Shown here in pieces: positions 7,361-8,065 of a stretch of 8,065 nt of DNA. This DNA is from an uncultured Prevotella sp. GTDB taxonomy: Bacteria; Bacteroidota; Bacteroidia; Bacteroidales; Bacteroidaceae. The position numbers and the translations under genes are program-made. How positions within the stretch are numbered: position 1 is the first letter of the stretch; every line of letters starts with the position of its first letter. The notes below the pieces were generated by a model. That model ran no database searches and was not told the DNA's origin. It worked only from the letters and a program-made list of their open reading frames with translations. The stretch spans positions 1 through 8,065 of the forward strand of contig CAKQXI010000110.1 of the NCBI GenBank assembly GCA_934281565.1, written 5' to 3'.

Positions 7361-7513
7361 ATGGATAATTTTGGATATTATGTTTTTGCGCTTATAGTCC
7401 TGATAGTAGGGTTCTTGGTAGTAAAGAAAGTAGCTACGTGTATGATAAAGGCTGTGGTTGGCTTGATAGTCCTTGCCATATTGGGAGGTATCTACTGGCT
7501 TTATTTCACATAA
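7361..7513 (+). CDS. Small two-helix membrane protein, unknown function
   Basis: A 50-codon ORF (MDNFGYYVFA... to ...YWLYFT, then TAA) encodes an almost wholly hydrophobic protein. Helix 1 covers about residues 6-21, with the run VFALIVLIVGFLVV. A short basic turn follows (KKVATCMIK, 22-30). Helix 2 covers about 31-49, with VVGLIVLAILGGIYWLYF. The turn carries three lysines, so by the positive-inside rule it should face the cytoplasm with both ends outside. I do not recognise a family. Evidence that it is real is the clean hydrophobic pattern, its position 43 nt after the pseudouridine synthase and the strong terminator 9 nt after its stop. It has no visible Shine-Dalgarno sequence, as usual in this phylum. 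A chance ORF cannot be excluded. Confidence 0.62.
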   Translation: MDNFGYYVFALIVLIVGFLVVKKVATCMIKAVVGLIVLAILGGIYWLYFT

Positions 7514-7522
7514 AGAAAAGGC

Positions 7523-7558
7523 AGCAGGGGAGGGAAAGCAGCCTTCCCCTGCTTTTTT
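7523..7558 (+). terminator. Strong intrinsic terminator
   Basis: A 12-bp stem pairs AGCAGGGGAGGG (7523-7534) with CCTTCCCCTGCT (7542-7553), with one G-U pair and a 7-nt loop, and leads into six T residues (7553-7558). It is GC-rich within AT-rich surroundings. It ends the rightward transcript of the pseudouridine synthase and the small membrane protein. Confidence 0.92.
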
Positions 7559-7589
7559 GTTATTGCATAGAGTTTTTTCAGTCATTTAT

Positions 7590-7671
7590 CGGAGCAAGAA
7601 CGGAGAGGGGGTAAACTTGATACGGAGTTGGTGCGGAGATGGTACGGACTTGGTACGGAGTTGATACGGAG
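7590..7671. repeat. 11-nt-period tandem array with CGGAG core
   Basis: Five consecutive 11-nt units fill 7617-7671: TTGATACGGAG, TTGGTGCGGAG, ATGGTACGGAC, TTGGTACGGAG and TTGATACGGAG. The same phase continues to the left with CGGAG at 7590 and 7601; the unit expected at 7612 is degraded. Seven of eight positions in an 88-nt stretch therefore keep an exact 11-nt register. No gene is seen here, since the frames crossing it have no plausible start or length. The stretch 7559-7589 before it shows nothing. Confidence 0.8.
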
Positions 7672-7679
7672 CAAACCAA

Positions 7680-7700
7680 TTCTTAATTATTAATTCTTAA
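7680..7700. repeat. Short heptamer tract upstream of promoter copy 1
   Basis: Three heptamers lie head to tail (TTCTTAA, TTATTAA, TTCTTAA), followed by TTAATTT, ending just before the first promoter copy. This is the short counterpart of the eight-unit tract before promoter copy 2. Confidence 0.65.
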
Positions 7701-7748
7701 TTAATTTCTTTGGATAATCCAAAATAAAAGCGTACCTTTGCAGCGATA
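7683..7748 (+). repeat. Direct repeat copy 1 (66 bp, carries a promoter)
   Basis: This 66-bp segment recurs at 7955-8020, offset by 272 bp, with a single difference (C at 7731, T at 8003). It contains heptamer sequence, the -33 and -7 boxes and the start-site region. The duplication is too long to be a typical transposon target-site duplication. It looks like a tandem duplication of a promoter region. Confidence 0.9.
7709..7740 (+). promoter_or_regulatory. Promoter copy 1 with palindromic -33 region
   Basis: TTTG (7709-7712), then 20 nt, then TACCTTTG (7733-7740) is an ideal Bacteroidetes promoter. The -33 box is part of the palindrome TTTGGAT-A-ATCCAAA (7709-7723), which looks like an operator. 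Transcription would start near 7745-7748. No ORF follows closely: the next start codon with downstream support is at 8052, about 300 nt away. Confidence 0.75.
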
Positions 7749-7765
7749 TAGTTATAAAGCTATAT
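7746..7765 (+). repeat. Small inverted repeat at the predicted 5' end of the copy-1 transcript
   Basis: ATATAG (7746-7751) and CTATAT (7760-7765) are complementary around an 8-nt loop. It would form a weak AT-rich hairpin at the very 5' end of an RNA started from promoter copy 1. Confidence 0.45.
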
Positions 7766-7770
7766 AAAAG

Positions 7771-7917
7771 ATTTGTCACTTGACACTCTGCCAGCTGTTT
7801 TTCTAAAACCCTATACGCGCGGGCAGGAACTTTTGTTTTTAAGATAGTATAAATAATTATATCTATATGGTATATTAAGTTTTAATAATATAAGTGGCAA
7901 GGTGTCAAGTGACAAAT
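7771..7917. repeat. 147-bp segment with 23-nt terminal inverted repeats
   Basis: The left arm (7771-7793) starts with ATTTGTCACTTGACAC and the right arm (7895-7917) ends with its exact complement, GTGTCAAGTGACAAAT. The arms then continue through one G-T pair and one mismatch into TGCCA/TGGCA, giving 21 Watson-Crick pairs in 23. The 101-nt interior has a GC-rich part near 7808-7827 (with CCCTATACGCGCGGGCAGG) and an AT-rich part (about 7830-7890), and encodes no protein. It could be a MITE-like element with no visible target duplication, or the closing stem of a structured RNA started at promoter copy 1. The sequence alone does not decide between these. Confidence 0.75.
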
Positions 7918-7972
7918 TCTTAATTCTTAATTCTAAATTATTAATTATTAATTATTAATTATTAATTCTTAA
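7917..7972. repeat. Eight-unit heptamer tract upstream of promoter copy 2
   Basis: Eight 7-nt units lie in perfect register: two TTCTTAA, one TTCTAAA, four TTATTAA and one TTCTTAA, followed by TTAATTT. The matching tract before promoter copy 1 has three units. Such tracts can change length by slippage. The tract ends 8 nt before the -33 box, so a length change would not alter promoter spacing. Confidence 0.75.
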
Positions 7973-8020
7973 TTAATTTCTTTGGATAATCCAAAATAAA
8001 AGTGTACCTTTGCAGCGATA
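7955..8020 (+). repeat. Direct repeat copy 2 (66 bp, carries a promoter)
   Basis: Second copy of the 66-bp repeat, with 65 of 66 positions identical to 7683-7748. The identity stops abruptly at 8021, just past the predicted start site. On the left it fades into the heptamer tract. Confidence 0.9.
7981..8012 (+). promoter_or_regulatory. Promoter copy 2, for the gene starting at 8052
   Basis: TTTG (7981-7984), 20 nt, then TACCTTTG (8005-8012), again with the palindrome TTTGGAT-A-ATCCAAA (7981-7995) over the -33 box. The start site should lie near 8018, giving a leader of about 34 nt before the ATG at 8052. That is a normal distance for this phylum. Confidence 0.8.
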
Positions 8021-8051
8021 AATATAATAAACATTTTAAATATTGCGAATT

Positions 8052-8065
8052 ATGAAGTACTTAGA
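8052..8065 (+). CDS. Start of an unidentified gene, cut by the window edge
   Basis: An ATG at 8052 opens a frame reading M-K-Y-L before the window ends. The only support is its position about 34 nt after the predicted start site of a consensus promoter. Nothing can be said about its product. It would be the natural target of the duplicated promoters and leader upstream. Confidence 0.4.

Noticed and set aside
7307..7585. Minus-strand open frame of 92 codons opposite the small membrane protein
   Set aside because: It starts beyond the terminator hairpin, translates the stem as coding sequence and shows no family features.
7473..7664. Open frame on the plus strand running through the terminator and the 11-nt array
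   Set aside because: It overlaps the small membrane gene and a strong terminator, and its tail is only a translation of the repeat array.
7771..7917. Invertible promoter switch (as for Bacteroides surface polysaccharides)
   Set aside because: The inverted repeats do flank a segment, but I find no TAnnTTTG box inside it on either strand. Both promoters lie outside and point the same way, and no recombinase gene is in view.
7590..7972. CRISPR array
   Set aside because: The repeats are 7 or 11 nt without spacers, and the 66-bp repeat occurs only twice. There are no cas genes.

Overview
The window looks like chromosomal DNA from a Bacteroidales bacterium, most likely Prevotella or a close relative. 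Three things point there: the protein sequences (a fucose-permease-type sugar transporter next to galM, and a YbiT-like ABC-F gene followed by grpE and dnaJ), the lack of clear Shine-Dalgarno sequences, and several near-perfect promoters of the Bacteroidetes primary-sigma type (TTTG, 20 nt, then TAnnTTTG). The genus is an inference; no rRNA gene is present to fix it.

Positions 1-6257 are all read leftward (minus strand). In order of transcription they are an ABC-F ATPase (6257-4638) ending at a good intrinsic terminator; grpE (4530-3922), dnaJ (3898-2744) and folC (2735-1419), closely packed and probably one operon; then galM (1297-212), which has its own promoter, and the beginning of an MFS sugar transporter (166 to beyond the left edge). 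GrpE and DnaJ are co-chaperones of DnaK, which is not encoded here. FolC makes folate polyglutamates. GalM and the transporter form a small galactose/glucose uptake and mutarotation unit.

Positions 6258-6414 are a divergent intergenic region with one well-formed promoter facing each way. To the right, an RluA-type pseudouridine synthase (6415-7317) is followed by a 50-residue two-helix membrane protein gene (7361-7513) and a strong terminator (7523-7558).

Positions 7559-8051 hold no convincing gene but are highly structured, and are the most unusual part of the window. They contain an 11-nt-period array, a 66-bp direct repeat carrying a complete promoter with a palindrome over its -33 box (two copies 272 bp apart), a 147-bp segment with 23-nt terminal inverted repeats between the two promoter copies, and heptamer tracts of different length before each copy. 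The second promoter feeds a gene that starts at 8052 and leaves the window after 14 bases.

The main points for follow-up are this duplicated-promoter/inverted-repeat region, a perfect 17-nt inverted repeat overlapping the galM promoter, a nearly leaderless pseudouridine synthase gene, and an ABC-F protein whose second nucleotide-binding domain has lost its Walker A lysine and catalytic glutamate.
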